64,000 nucleotides of DNA from Chryseobacterium turcicum (GCF_021010565.1 NZ_JAJNAY010000002.1:310001-374000), one strand, 5' to 3'; positions 35,793 to 45,137 are shown, numbered from the stretch's first letter. Numbers and translations: made by a program. Notes: generated by a model from the sequence alone, not told the origin.

Positions 35793-37196
35793 ATGCCCGC
35801 ACAAACCTCTACCCGACAAACTGTAAAAAAAGTTCTTCCGTTAATATTAGCGACTGCTATTTTTATGCAGATGCTCGATTCTACCATTCTAAATACTTCC
35901 CTGCCTTCGATTGCCAGAGATTTAAATGAATCTCCGCTGAATATGCAGAATGCAATTATCAGCTATGTTTTGACATTAGCGGTTTTCATGCCTGCAAGCG
36001 GATTTTTGGCAGACCGCTTTGGGACGAGAAGAGTTTTTATCTTTGCATTGGTACTTTTTAGTTTAGGTTCTATATTTTGTGCACTTTCTCAAAACCTTAC
36101 TCATTTGGTTATTTCACGAGTTATTCAGGGAGTTGGTGGAAGCTTGATGACGCCTGTTGGAAAATTAGCTTTAATTAAAACTTTTAATCGAAACGAATTA
36201 CTCAAAGCAATGAATTTCGCCATCGTTCCCGCTTTGATTGGTCCAGTTCTCGGTCCTTTGGTGGGTGGATATATGGTAGACTATCTTTCATGGCACTGGA
36301 TTTTTCTCATCAATATTCCCATTGGAATTTTAGGAATTGTTTTAGGCTTAAAATACATGCCCAATTATAATTCAAGAGATACTGATTTCGATTTAAAAGG
36401 ATTTTTAATTTTTGCAGCAGCTTCACTTTTACTTTCTGTTTCTCTCGAGCTTTTCGGAGACATGCAAAATATCACACCGGTATTGATTGTTTTCATTTTA
36501 GGATTTTTATTTCTTTACTATTATTACCGTCATGCAAAAAGGGGCAACAATCCTATTTTTCCTTTAAGTTTATTTCAGGTTCGAACCTTCAGGGTTGGGA
36601 TTATAGGAAATCTTGCCACACGATTAGGAATCAGCTCGGTTCCACTATTGCTTCCTTTAATGATTCAGATTGCATACGGTCAATCGGCCGTAATTTCAGG
36701 CTGGATAATTGCACCAATGGCATTAACAGCGATGTTTGGAAAATCGTCGGTCATTAAAATTTTAAATAAATACGGTTACAAACGAACTTTAATGGTGAAT
36801 ACATTTATCATCGGAATATTAATTTGTTGCCTTGCCATTCCGGATATTCACAGTTCCATATTTTGGTTTGTTCCAGTGATTGCTATTTTAGGATTTTTCA
36901 ATTCAATCCAATTTACATCGATGAATACCATTTCTATTGCAGATTTACGAAACTTTCATACCAGTAGTGGAAATTCTTTAATTTCTGTTAATCAACAGTT
37001 AGCCATCGGATTCGGGATTGCTTTTGGTTTAATTGTCTTAAAAATCTACGAAAACAACCCTGAATTAATCAAACACGAAACCCACAACGCATTCCGTTAC
37101 ACGTTTCTTACCGTAGGAATTCTAACAATTCTATCAAGCTTAGTCTTCAGAAGATTACACACCTCTGATGGCAGAAACATGAAATCTGAAGAATAA
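35793..37196 (+). CDS. DHA2-family MFS multidrug transporter
   Basis: 467 aa with about 14 predicted transmembrane segments. The start LPLILATAIFMQMLDSTILNTSLP includes the D-S-T-I-x-N motif (motif D1) of the EmrB/QacA group. The motif A loop reads GFLADRFGTRRVF, and motif C-like GPVLGPLVGGY is present. It is a proton-driven drug exporter in the inner membrane. No adjacent membrane-fusion protein or TetR gene is present, so its substrate range is open. Confidence 0.88.
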   Translation: MPAQTSTRQTVKKVLPLILATAIFMQMLDSTILNTSLPSIARDLNESPLNMQNAIISYVLTLAVFMPASGFLADRFGTRRVFIFALVLFSLGSIFCALSQNLTHLVISRVIQGVGGSLMTPVGKLALIKTFNRNELLKAMNFAIVPALIGPVLGPLVGGYMVDYLSWHWIFLINIPIGILGIVLGLKYMPNYNSRDTDFDLKGFLIFAAASLLLSVSLELFGDMQNITPVLIVFILGFLFLYYYYRHAKRGNNPIFPLSLFQVRTFRVGIIGNLATRLGISSVPLLLPLMIQIAYGQSAVISGWIIAPMALTAMFGKSSVIKILNKYGYKRTLMVNTFIIGILICCLAIPDIHSSIFWFVPVIAILGFFNSIQFTSMNTISIADLRNFHTSSGNSLISVNQQLAIGFGIAFGLIVLKIYENNPELIKHETHNAFRYTFLTVGILTILSSLVFRRLHTSDGRNMKSEE

Positions 37197-37304
37197 ACCC
37201 TAAACTTGTCACACTCTAAAACTCTCAAACACTAAAGCCCTCCAACTGTAAAACTATAAAATCCGAAATTACCACACATCAATGTAATTCTCTTCCCACT
37301 GTTC

Positions 37305-37312
37305 TAAATTTG
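37305..37312 (+). promoter_or_regulatory. -7 box (TAAATTTG) for the pirin gene
   Basis: Exact TAAATTTG 22 bp upstream of the ATG at 37335; no clear -33 TTG. Confidence 0.5.
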
Positions 37313-37334
37313 TTTAAAATTAAAAACATCTATT

Positions 37335-38210
37335 ATGACAACAAAAAAAGTAGAAATAGTAATTCCTCCAAAGCCTGCTCATTTTGTAGGTGATGGTTTC
37401 AGAGTACACAATTTTATTCCGGGAGCTCATCATTTAGATATGAAAAGAATGGATCCGTTTATCATGCTCGATTACAATTCTAAATTTCATTTCAATGGTT
37501 CAGAAACACCTCGTGGAGTCGGCGTACACCCGCACAGAGGTTTTGAAACAGTTACGATTGCTTACCAAGGAAAAGTAGAACATCACGACAGCGCAGGAGG
37601 TGGTGGTATTATTGGTGAAGGCGACATACAATGGATGACAGCAGCAAGCGGAGTTTTACATAAAGAGTATCACGAAAAAGAATGGTCAAAAAACGGAGGT
37701 ATTTTCCAGATGGTACAGCTTTGGGTAAATCTTCCCGCAAAAGATAAAATGAGCAAGCCAAAATATCAGGCGATTAAAAACTCAGAAATAAAAAGAGCAG
37801 AGTTAGGTGAAAACGGATTTGTGGAAATTATTGCTGGAGAATTTCAGAATATAAAAGGTTCTGCATCTACATTCAGTCCGGTTAATTTGATGAATGCCAA
37901 ATTAAAATCAGGTGGAAAAGCAGAATTTAATTTTCCTGCTAATTTTAATACCGCAGCATTGGTTATTGAAGGAAACATCTTAGTGAATGGTGAAGAAAAA
38001 GTAAAAACTGACCATTTAGTTTTGTTTAAAAATGAAGGCGAAACTTTCACCATCGAAGCAACGGAAGATTCTGTCGTATTAATTCTCAGCGGAGAGCCAT
38101 TAAATGAGCCTATTTTCCCTCATGGTCCTTTTGTAATGAATAGCAGAGAGGAAATTATGCAGGCTTTTGAAGATTTCAATACCGGAAAATTCGGGTATTT
38201 GGAAGATTAA
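37335..38210 (+). CDS. Pirin-family protein (first copy)
   Basis: 291 aa bicupin. Metal-ligand stretch is GVHPHRGFETVTIAYQGKVEH (HxH plus the later HH and Glu), with DIQWMTAASGVLHKEYHEKE characteristic of pirins. Pirins have been described as quercetinases or redox-sensitive regulators; the actual role here cannot be read. First of a plus-strand group: pirin, small GNAT, pirin, beta-lactamase, FMN reductase, OsmC, small GNAT, which suggests a stress or redox-related set. Confidence 0.88.
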   Translation: MTTKKVEIVIPPKPAHFVGDGFRVHNFIPGAHHLDMKRMDPFIMLDYNSKFHFNGSETPRGVGVHPHRGFETVTIAYQGKVEHHDSAGGGGIIGEGDIQWMTAASGVLHKEYHEKEWSKNGGIFQMVQLWVNLPAKDKMSKPKYQAIKNSEIKRAELGENGFVEIIAGEFQNIKGSASTFSPVNLMNAKLKSGGKAEFNFPANFNTAALVIEGNILVNGEEKVKTDHLVLFKNEGETFTIEATEDSVVLILSGEPLNEPIFPHGPFVMNSREEIMQAFEDFNTGKFGYLED

Positions 38211-38240
38211 TTTTAATAAAATCATATTCATAAAAATTAG

Positions 38241-38316
38241 AATAGTGTTTGTCATTCCGTAGGAATCTAGCCTTATTTTTAAATATTAAGATACATTCAG
38301 GATGACAAACATTATT
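38241..38316. repeat. Inverted-repeat element, family D
   Basis: AATAGTGTTTGTCATTCC (38241-38258) faces GGATGACAAACATTATT (38300-38316). The GTTTGTCATTCC/GGATGACAAAC core is an exact match. It lies between the first pirin and the small GNAT gene. Confidence 0.65.
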
Positions 38317-38348
38317 TTCTTTTATAAAACTTAAAAAATATAAACATC

Positions 38349-38666
38349 ATGAAACCAGAATTTGAAAACATTCCATTAGTAAAAAACGAAGATAAAAAAA
38401 GATTTGAAATCGAAGTAAACGGTCATTTTGCCTTTATTGATTACAAAGAAACAAGTCATCAAATCGCTCTTATTCATACCGAAGCCGAACCTGAATTGGC
38501 AGGAACCGGAGCGGCAGCGGCAGTGGTTGAAAAAACATTAATCTACATTGAAGAAAGTGGTAAAAAGTTGCTTCCATTTTGTCCGTATGTTTTTGCGTTT
38601 ATTAAAAAAAATCCAGACTGGAAACGTATTGTAGACCAAAGATTTGAAGGGTACGACAAACTTTAA
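38349..38666 (+). CDS. Small GNAT-like acetyltransferase (YjdJ/COG2388 type), copy 1
   Basis: 105 aa. The family pattern EAEPELAGTGAAAAVVEKTL (acetyl-CoA loop), followed by GKKLLPFCPYVFAFIKKNPDW, is that of the minimal GNATs known as GCN5-like YjdJ proteins. A similar protein is at 41688. It probably acetylates or binds a small molecule or protein; the target is unknown. It lies between two pirins. Confidence 0.85.
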   Translation: MKPEFENIPLVKNEDKKRFEIEVNGHFAFIDYKETSHQIALIHTEAEPELAGTGAAAAVVEKTLIYIEESGKKLLPFCPYVFAFIKKNPDWKRIVDQRFEGYDKL

Positions 38667-38741
38667 TTTTTATTAATTCGCCTTAAATGGCAGAAATTTT
38701 AACTAAATTAGCTTTACACAAAAACTAAAATCACAATATTC

Positions 38742-39641
38742 ATGTCAAATATCGGACTTATAATAGAAGAAAAATCCGCAGATATCGGAAATTTTTTAGT
38801 GGGAAGACTATTACCCTTCCGTGAAAAAAGAGCGGTTGGTCCTTTCGTTTTTATCGATCACATGGGGCCTGCAGAATTAAAAGATTATCAGAATCTTGAT
38901 GTTCCGCCACATCCTCATATTGGTCTTTCTACGTTAACTTATCTTTTAGAAGGATCTATTTTTCACAGAGACAGCATTGGAAGTGCTCTTGAAATAAAAC
39001 CAGGCGCTATAAACTGGATGACGGCAGGAAAAGGCGTAGTACACTCAGAAAGAACACCTGAATATTTAAGAAATACCGATAAAAAACTCCACGGATTTCA
39101 AATTTGGGTAGGTCTTCCAAAACATTTGGAGCAAAGCGAACCTACTTTTCATCATATTGAAGCTGATGAACTTCCTGTTTGGGAAGATGGTGATATTCAA
39201 TATAAATTAATTGCTGGCGAGGCTTTCGATAAAAAATCTCCCGTTCCGGTTCACAGTAAATTATTTTTTATTGAAATTAAAACTAAAACCGCACAGAAAA
39301 TCAGCATTGGAAAAGATCTTTACGGAGAAGCTGCGATGTATGTTTTAGACGGAACAGTAAATATTGAAGATAATTCTTACGGTTCAAAACAATTGCTGAT
39401 TGCCAAAAACACAAAACTTTGTGAGTTTGAAATGAGCGAAAACGGAACTGTTTATCTTTTCGGAGGCGAACCTTTTGATGAAGAACGTTTCATTTTCTGG
39501 AATTTTGTAAACTCAGACAAAGAATTAATTGACAAAGCAAAAGTAAACTGGAATGACCAGAACCATGATGCTTTTCCTTTGGTTCCAGGAGATGAAGAGG
39601 AATATGTTCCGCTTCCTAAAGCCATTTTAAATAGAAAATAA
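38742..39641 (+). CDS. Pirin-family protein (second copy)
   Basis: 299 aa bicupin. Metal-ligand stretch VPPHPHIGLSTLTYLLEGSIFH and AINWMTAGKGVVHSERTPE are the pirin hallmarks. It is not a near-duplicate of the pirin at 37335: the two share the motif order but differ clearly in sequence, so an old duplication or separate subfamilies is likely. It precedes the beta-lactamase by 33 bp. Confidence 0.88.
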   Translation: MSNIGLIIEEKSADIGNFLVGRLLPFREKRAVGPFVFIDHMGPAELKDYQNLDVPPHPHIGLSTLTYLLEGSIFHRDSIGSALEIKPGAINWMTAGKGVVHSERTPEYLRNTDKKLHGFQIWVGLPKHLEQSEPTFHHIEADELPVWEDGDIQYKLIAGEAFDKKSPVPVHSKLFFIEIKTKTAQKISIGKDLYGEAAMYVLDGTVNIEDNSYGSKQLLIAKNTKLCEFEMSENGTVYLFGGEPFDEERFIFWNFVNSDKELIDKAKVNWNDQNHDAFPLVPGDEEEYVPLPKAILNRK

Positions 39642-39674
39642 AAACAAAATTTTATAAACAGTGCGATTTTACAG

Positions 39675-40547
39675 ATGAAAAACCTGACACTTTTATTTTT
39701 ATTATGCCTATCTTTTTTTGGAACTGCACAAACTGTAACAGAGCCTAAAAATAATCCGGCAGATTGGTCAAAAGACTATCAACCTTTTAAAATTGTAGGT
39801 AATCTGTATTATGTAGGGACTTACGACCTTGCATCTTATCTTATCGTGACCGATAAAGGCAATATTCTTATCAACACAGGTTTGGCAGATTCTTATTCTA
39901 CCATTAAAAAGAATATAGAAAAGCTAGGTTTTAAGTATAAAGACATTAAAATTCTTACCTTAACGCAGGCTCATTATGATCACATGGGGGCGATGGCTCA
40001 GATAAAAAAAGACACCGGTGCTAAACTTTATGTGGATGAAAAAGATGCAGAAGAGCTGAAAAGTGGAGGAAAATCTGACTACGAATTGGGAAAATACGGG
40101 GTTACTTTTCAGCCCGTAATCCCTGATTTTCTGTTAAAAGATAAAGCTCAAATAAAATTGGGAAATACGGTCTTAACATTACTTCATCATCCCGGCCACA
40201 CAAAAGGATCATGCAGTTTCTTATTTGAAACCAAAGAAGGAAACAAAAATTACAAAGTGCTAATTGCCAATTTACCGTCGATTATTATTGACCATAAATT
40301 CTCGGATGTAAAGAAATACCCTACCATTCAGAAAGATTATGCACAGACTTTTGAAGCGATGAAAAAAATCAATTTCGATGTATGGGTAGCTTCACACGCA
40401 AGTCAGTTTGACCTTCATAAAAAGCGAAAAGAAGGAGATGTTTACAACCCTAAATTATTTATGGATAAAGAAAATTATTTTAAAAGACTTAAAAGTCTTG
40501 AGGAAGATTATTTCGAAAAAGTAAAAGAAGATTCAAAGAAAAAATAA
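39675..40547 (+). CDS. Subclass B3 (GOB-like) metallo-beta-lactamase
   Basis: 290 aa with a signal peptide (MKNLTLLFLLCLSFFGTAQT), so periplasmic. The zinc site reads LTQAHYDHMGAMAQI: Gln98-Ala-His100-Tyr-Asp102-His103, that is the HxHxDH motif with Gln in place of the first His. Further ligands are His175 (HHPGHTKGS) and His241 (ASHASQFDLHKK). Gln at the first position is the known feature of the GOB enzymes of Elizabethkingia. Length and the ASHASQFDLH C-terminal motif also match. Probable intrinsic carbapenem-type resistance; substrate range is not predicted. It lies between a pirin gene and an FMN reductase. Confidence 0.85.
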   Translation: MKNLTLLFLLCLSFFGTAQTVTEPKNNPADWSKDYQPFKIVGNLYYVGTYDLASYLIVTDKGNILINTGLADSYSTIKKNIEKLGFKYKDIKILTLTQAHYDHMGAMAQIKKDTGAKLYVDEKDAEELKSGGKSDYELGKYGVTFQPVIPDFLLKDKAQIKLGNTVLTLLHHPGHTKGSCSFLFETKEGNKNYKVLIANLPSIIIDHKFSDVKKYPTIQKDYAQTFEAMKKINFDVWVASHASQFDLHKKRKEGDVYNPKLFMDKENYFKRLKSLEEDYFEKVKEDSKKK

Positions 40548-40587
40548 TCAATTCAGGATACTTTTTTAAAATTTAAAACAAATAAAC

Positions 40588-41118
40588 ATGAAAATATTAG
40601 CATTTGCAGGAAGCACTTCTTCCACATCCATCAATAGAGAGCTGGTAAAGTTTGTTCTGAAAAACTTTCAGGATGATGAAATTAATTTCATTGATTTAAA
40701 TGATTATGATATGCCCGCTTTTTCTGTAGATCGAGAAAAAAAAGGATTTCCCGATGAAGCACACAACTTTTTAAAGCAAATTGAAGAATGTGATGTTATC
40801 ATCTGCTCTTTAGCGGAACATAATCGTTCTTATTCGGCAGCTTTTAAAAATGTATTCGACTGGGCTTCTAGAATCAACGTAAAAGTTTTCCAAAATAAAT
40901 CAATGTTGTTGATGAGTACTTCTCCGGGAGGTTATGGTGGCGGAAATGTAATGAATACTGCCAAAACTTTTTTCCCACAGTTTGCAGCAGAAGTGAAAGA
41001 AACTTTTTCATTGCCTAAATTTTACGAAAATTTCGATTTGGAAAGTGGGGTGATTAATCCTGAAATGCTGAAAGATTTAAATGACAAAATAGAGAGTTTT
41101 AAAAATCAAATAATCTAA
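40588..41118 (+). CDS. NADPH-dependent FMN reductase
   Basis: 176 aa flavodoxin-like fold. The FMN phosphate loop is FAGSTSSTSINRELVKF, and the second loop LAEHNRSYSAAFKNVFDWASR is the family's signature, with LMSTSPGGYGG in the C-terminal part. It reduces flavins or quinone-like substrates with NADPH in the cytosol. Located in the stress-type cluster between the beta-lactamase and OsmC. Confidence 0.85.
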   Translation: MKILAFAGSTSSTSINRELVKFVLKNFQDDEINFIDLNDYDMPAFSVDREKKGFPDEAHNFLKQIEECDVIICSLAEHNRSYSAAFKNVFDWASRINVKVFQNKSMLLMSTSPGGYGGGNVMNTAKTFFPQFAAEVKETFSLPKFYENFDLESGVINPEMLKDLNDKIESFKNQII

Positions 41119-41234
41119 ATTCAATATTTCACCACAATAGTCACATTTTTTTTAAAACACATGAGTTACATTAGTTTTAAGTTTAAAATTTACTGCTAAT
41201 TGAGAACACATAAGTTTTGAAAATCAAAGATTTT

Positions 41235-41280
41235 CTAACATCTAACATCTAACATCTAACATCTAACATCTAACATCTAA
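41235..41280. repeat. Heptanucleotide tandem repeat (CTAACAT)
   Basis: Six exact CTAACAT units (41235-41276) plus a partial one, ending six bases before the OsmC start at 41287. Together with the repeats at 7003 and 9300 this is the third intergenic tandem repeat with a 7-bp unit. Confidence 0.9.
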
Positions 41281-41286
41281 AAATAT

Positions 41287-41685
41287 ATGGCTGTAACTGT
41301 AAAAGCAAGTTTAGGCAAAACAAAATATTACACAGAAGTTGTGGCAGGCGAAAATACGCTTATCACTGACGAACCCATCGACAAAGGCGGACAAAATAAG
41401 GGGTTTAATCCTTTTGAAATCCTCGCAACCTCTTTGGCAAGCTGTACTGCGGCGACACTTAGAATGTATATTGACCGAAAAGAATGGAACGTTGAAAAAA
41501 TTGACGTAGAAGTTGAATTGGAAAATTTCCCTTTAACAAAATTGGCAGTTTTTAAAAGAAACATTAGTTTTGAAGGAGAAGACCTAAGCGCAGATCAGCT
41601 GAAAAGACTTCATACCATTGCCGACGCTTGTCCCGTGCACAAAATATTAAATAACGAAATAGAAATTCAAACCAAATTTTCTTAA
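41287..41685 (+). CDS. OsmC-family peroxiredoxin-like protein
   Basis: 132 aa. Family motifs: GFNPFEILATSLASCTAATLRMY with the first redox cysteine and ADACPVHKILNNEIEI with the second. It probably detoxifies organic hydroperoxides in the cytosol. Its ATG follows the heptanucleotide repeat directly, so its 5' leader would contain or border the repeat. The COG2388 gene starts two bases after its stop. Confidence 0.9.
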   Translation: MAVTVKASLGKTKYYTEVVAGENTLITDEPIDKGGQNKGFNPFEILATSLASCTAATLRMYIDRKEWNVEKIDVEVELENFPLTKLAVFKRNISFEGEDLSADQLKRLHTIADACPVHKILNNEIEIQTKFS

Positions 41686-41687
41686 TT

Positions 41688-41969
41688 ATGATAGACGTAA
41701 AACAAAACAACGACGAAAAACACGGAAGCTTTGAAGCATTGATCGATGGAAGAAGAGCTGGATTAATGACCTATACTTGGGCAGGTGAAGACCGATTCAT
41801 CATCGATCATACCGAGGTGGAAGAAGCCTACAACGGAAAAGGAGTAGGAAAAGAAATGCTGATAAAAGCGGTAGAATTCGCAAGAGAAAATGGTAAGAAA
41901 ATCATTCCTCTTTGTCCGTTTGCAAAGGCAACATTCCAGAAAAATGAAGATTTGCGAGATGTTTTATAA
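41688..41969 (+). CDS. Small GNAT-like acetyltransferase (COG2388 type), copy 2
   Basis: 93 aa. EEAYNGKGVGKEMLIKAVEFA is the acetyl-CoA loop and GKKIIPLCPFAKATFQKN is the C-terminal CPxA/CPYV-type motif shared with the protein at 38349. It begins two bases after osmC, so the two are co-transcribed. Confidence 0.88.
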   Translation: MIDVKQNNDEKHGSFEALIDGRRAGLMTYTWAGEDRFIIDHTEVEEAYNGKGVGKEMLIKAVEFARENGKKIIPLCPFAKATFQKNEDLRDVL

Positions 41970-42060
41970 AGCTGGATGCTAGATGATGGAAGCTGGAGGT
42001 AAAACATCCACAGATTTTGAGATATATCATTGCCACATCATCTACTGAAATAAATAAATT

Positions 42061-42120
42061 GCCACGAATGCACGAATTTTATTAATCAAAAATTAAATTT
42101 GTGCATTCGTGGCATTTTTT
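42061..42120. repeat. Inverted repeat with terminator-like tail
   Basis: GCCACGAATGCAC (42061-42073) and GTGCATTCGTGGC (42101-42113) are exact complements, followed by ATTTTTT. It lies 90 bp downstream of the small GNAT gene and could end its transcript. The rest of the ~300-bp gap to 42269 has only AT-rich fragments of the family-C repeat (AATCTGCG near 42160) and a promoter box. Confidence 0.75.
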
Positions 42121-42240
42121 CACCAAACAATTGCGTAAAGAATCCGTGTAAATCTGCGAAATCTGTGGGAAACCTTAAACACTATTCTACATCCATCATC
42201 CTGCTTCCAACATCCTGCATCTTCACTTCTCAAAAAAAAC

Positions 42241-42248
42241 TATATTTG
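42241..42248 (+). promoter_or_regulatory. -7 box (TATATTTG) for the symporter
   Basis: Exact TAnnTTTG 20 bp before the ATG at 42269; the -33 element is not obvious. Confidence 0.5.
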
Positions 42249-42268
42249 CTAAAATTTAAATTCTAAAC

Positions 42269-43843
42269 ATGAATTCCGGAACTATACTTTTGCTATTTGT
42301 TTTTGTTTATTTCATTGGTCTTTTGGTGATTTCCTATTTCACTAGCCGAAACTCTGATAACCAGTCTTTTTTCATCGGAAACAAAAAAAGTAAATGGTGG
42401 CTCGTTGCCTTCGGAATGATTGGAACCAGTTTAAGTGGCGTGACCTTTATTTCCGTTCCCGGAACAGTAGGGAAAATGACCGGAAGCGAATATATTTTCG
42501 GTGGTTTCGAATATTACATGATGGTGATCGGGTTTTTCATCGGATATTTTATTGTGGCTGCGATATTACTCCCACTCTATTATAAGATGAATCTGACATC
42601 GATTTACACCTATTTAGGAAAAAGATTCAATGTAGAAGCACATAAAATTGGTTCTGTATTTTTTATTGTTTCAAGAGCGATTGGTGCAACCGCAAGATTA
42701 TATTTAGTAGTCAACGTTTTACAGATATTTTTATTGGAAGGGTTAGGTGTTCCGTTTTGGGTAACCGCTTTGGTGCTTCTATTAATGGTGCTTTTATACA
42801 CTTTTGAAGGTGGTGTAAAAACCATTGTTATTACCGACACCTTGCAGACTTCGTTTATGATCATTAGCTTAATTGCATGTATTGTTTACATTTTATCTAA
42901 TTTAAATTTATCTTTTGGTGAAGCTTACACCATTTTAGAACAGAAAAATTATACTCATTTCATCAATTTTGATCCCAATTCCAAAACATTTTTCCTGAAA
43001 ACAATTCTAGGTGGAATTTTCATCACCATTGCGATGACCGGACTGGATCAGGAAATGATGCAGAAAAATATTTCGGTTGATAATCTTCAGAACTCAAAGA
43101 AAAACATGCTGACTTTCGCAGGAACTTTGCTTTTTGTAAATCTTGCATTCTTATTTTTAGGAGGTCTACTTTATCTTTTTGCCCTACAAAATGGAGCAGA
43201 ATATTCTCAAATCACGAATATGGTAGAAGGTAAAGAAGTTGTTTCTAATGTTTTTGGGTTCAAAGATGCTGCAGGAAATATCAAAAATGTAATGGGCGAC
43301 GATTTATTTCCTTCCCTATCACTTCAAGGGCATTTCCCAATGATTATTTCTGTAATTTTTATTATTGGATTGATTTCCGCTTTATTCCCTTCTGCGGATG
43401 GAGCTTTAACGGCGGTTACAAGTTCATATTGTGTGGATCTTTTAAATCTTAATGAAGACAAAAGTAAAACTGAAAAAGAAAAAAAACGCCTGAGAATGAA
43501 AGTTCATTTGATTTTCACAGTGGTTTTCTTTGTTTTAATTATGGTTTTCAAAGCAATGAATGATAAATCAATTGTTTATTTGATCATGGAGATTGCAGGT
43601 TATACGTACGGACCACTTTTAGGTCTTTTTGCCTTCGGAATTTTCACCAAATTTAAAATCTCAAAAAAATATTCAATTCTTACAGTTACACTTTTAGCCC
43701 CGATTTTAACTTACATTATCAACATGTTGGTCACCAATTACACAGATTATAGAATCGGTGTAGAACTGATTATCCTGAATGGATTACTAACTTTTATTGG
43801 ATTGTGGTTGGTGAAGAATAAAAATTATTTGAAGGTTGTTTAA
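42269..43843 (+). CDS. Sodium:solute symporter (SSS family)
   Basis: 524 aa with about 13 transmembrane segments. SSS hallmarks: SRNSDNQSFFIGNKKSKWWLV near the N-terminus, GMIGTSLSGVTFISVPGTVGK (sodium-site helix 1), GGVKTIVITDTLQTSFM and ALFPSADGALTAVTSSYCVDL. It imports a solute with sodium in the inner membrane. The solute is not visible; SSS proteins carry sugars, amino acids, nucleosides or sialic acid. Single gene with its own -7 box. Confidence 0.9.
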   Translation: MNSGTILLLFVFVYFIGLLVISYFTSRNSDNQSFFIGNKKSKWWLVAFGMIGTSLSGVTFISVPGTVGKMTGSEYIFGGFEYYMMVIGFFIGYFIVAAILLPLYYKMNLTSIYTYLGKRFNVEAHKIGSVFFIVSRAIGATARLYLVVNVLQIFLLEGLGVPFWVTALVLLLMVLLYTFEGGVKTIVITDTLQTSFMIISLIACIVYILSNLNLSFGEAYTILEQKNYTHFINFDPNSKTFFLKTILGGIFITIAMTGLDQEMMQKNISVDNLQNSKKNMLTFAGTLLFVNLAFLFLGGLLYLFALQNGAEYSQITNMVEGKEVVSNVFGFKDAAGNIKNVMGDDLFPSLSLQGHFPMIISVIFIIGLISALFPSADGALTAVTSSYCVDLLNLNEDKSKTEKEKKRLRMKVHLIFTVVFFVLIMVFKAMNDKSIVYLIMEIAGYTYGPLLGLFAFGIFTKFKISKKYSILTVTLLAPILTYIINMLVTNYTDYRIGVELIILNGLLTFIGLWLVKNKNYLKVV

Positions 43844-43869
43844 TTATTAATCATTTAAACAACTTAAAG

Positions 43870-44871
43870 ATGTTATTAAATAAAACAAGATTATTAATCA
43901 CAATAATTACATTATTAGTTGTTACAAGTAAAGTTTCTGCCCAAGATTACATGGCTCAATTTTCTGACAAAATAGATTTTAATATTCTTAATGAAATTAT
44001 TAAAATGTCAGATGATACAGTTTATGTTAGCAACAAAAATCATTTATCAGAAGATAGCCTTTTCTATTTTTATGATAAAAATGGGAATAAAGCAATTGAA
44101 ATAGGTTATGAAGTTGCTTATCCCTTTACAGGAAAATCGGCAATTGTTAAAAACAACGGCAATTGGGGGCTTATCAATCGTCTCGGTGAATTTATTTATC
44201 AGTCACAATTTCCTGTTCCAATAAAGTTATCTTCTTATGAAAAATATGGAATTTTCGATGATGGAGAAATTTTTGATAATGGTAAAGTTATATATAACTT
44301 AAGAAGTGGGACACAACAATCCGGATTCATCAACTGCGCAGAGCCTGTAACTCCCGATTATTTTATTCTCAAAACAAAAACAGGAAAATATAAACTGATT
44401 TACCGAAAAGAAGAAAAATCTATTTTTAAAACAGAAATGGATTCAATTATTTCACATAACTTTTTAATGTATAACAACAGACCTAATTTACTCATCTTAA
44501 AAAAGAAAGATAAATACGGATTATATCTTTCTGATGGTAATGAGATTTTGAAAATTAAACATGAAAAAATTCAGTTCTTAGGAAAGTATATAATGTTACT
44601 TGAAAATAAAGTTTGGAAATACTACTTGTTTGAAAACAACAAGTTAAACTTAATTATTTCTTCAGAATTTCAATGTACTAGTCCTACTTATCAAAGCAAT
44701 GCTATTGGTGTATATTCAAAAGATAAAAAATACAATATATTAAAAATCAATGGTAAAAATTTATCTCAAGAATTCGATTACATTAGTGTTGAGGGAACTT
44801 TTGGAATTAAGAATAATTCTGTAATGATATTTAACTCAAAAGCTGATTTTCATATATTTTATAAACAATAG
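43870..44871 (+). CDS. Secreted WG-repeat-like protein
   Basis: 333 aa. A signal peptide (LLITIITLLVVTSKVSAQ) is followed by repeated beta-strand units; the clearest is AIVKNNGNWGLINRLGEFIY, a WG-repeat pattern (x-Gly-x-Trp-Gly-x-Ile-x-Gly/Glu), with weaker ones at KYGLYLSDGNEIL and GKYKLIYRKEEKS. It is probably a periplasmic or surface beta-propeller-like protein. Function unknown. It lies 26 bp after the symporter and may be co-transcribed. Confidence 0.65.
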   Translation: MLLNKTRLLITIITLLVVTSKVSAQDYMAQFSDKIDFNILNEIIKMSDDTVYVSNKNHLSEDSLFYFYDKNGNKAIEIGYEVAYPFTGKSAIVKNNGNWGLINRLGEFIYQSQFPVPIKLSSYEKYGIFDDGEIFDNGKVIYNLRSGTQQSGFINCAEPVTPDYFILKTKTGKYKLIYRKEEKSIFKTEMDSIISHNFLMYNNRPNLLILKKKDKYGLYLSDGNEILKIKHEKIQFLGKYIMLLENKVWKYYLFENNKLNLIISSEFQCTSPTYQSNAIGVYSKDKKYNILKINGKNLSQEFDYISVEGTFGIKNNSVMIFNSKADFHIFYKQ

Positions 44872-45137
44872 AAAATAAAATACTTACCAAGTTTCTGTTT
44901 AAATATTTTTCATCATTTTTTTTAGTATAATTCAGATACAGAGATGACGGAGCGACGACGGAGAAACCATAGAAGAAAATATTCTATCAAAAAGGCATTA
45001 TTCTGAGTTTGTTTAATTTTTCAGGTAATATAGTTTTAACTTAGCTTTTAATAATTGGGCTAAGGCTCATTTTTTTTTTTAAAAGTATCACTCATAAAAA
45101 TTTTGTCAAAGATTTTCAACTTTAACAAAGGGTGCAT

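Noticed and set aside
39675..40547. Acyl-homoserine lactonase instead of beta-lactamase
   Set aside because: The QAHYDH motif, the HPGHTKGS and ASHASQFDLH stretches and the signal peptide fit the B3 GOB-like group better than lactonases.
41235..41280. CRISPR-like array from repeated CTAACAT
   Set aside because: The unit is 7 bp with no spacers, and there is no cas gene in the window; it is a simple tandem repeat.
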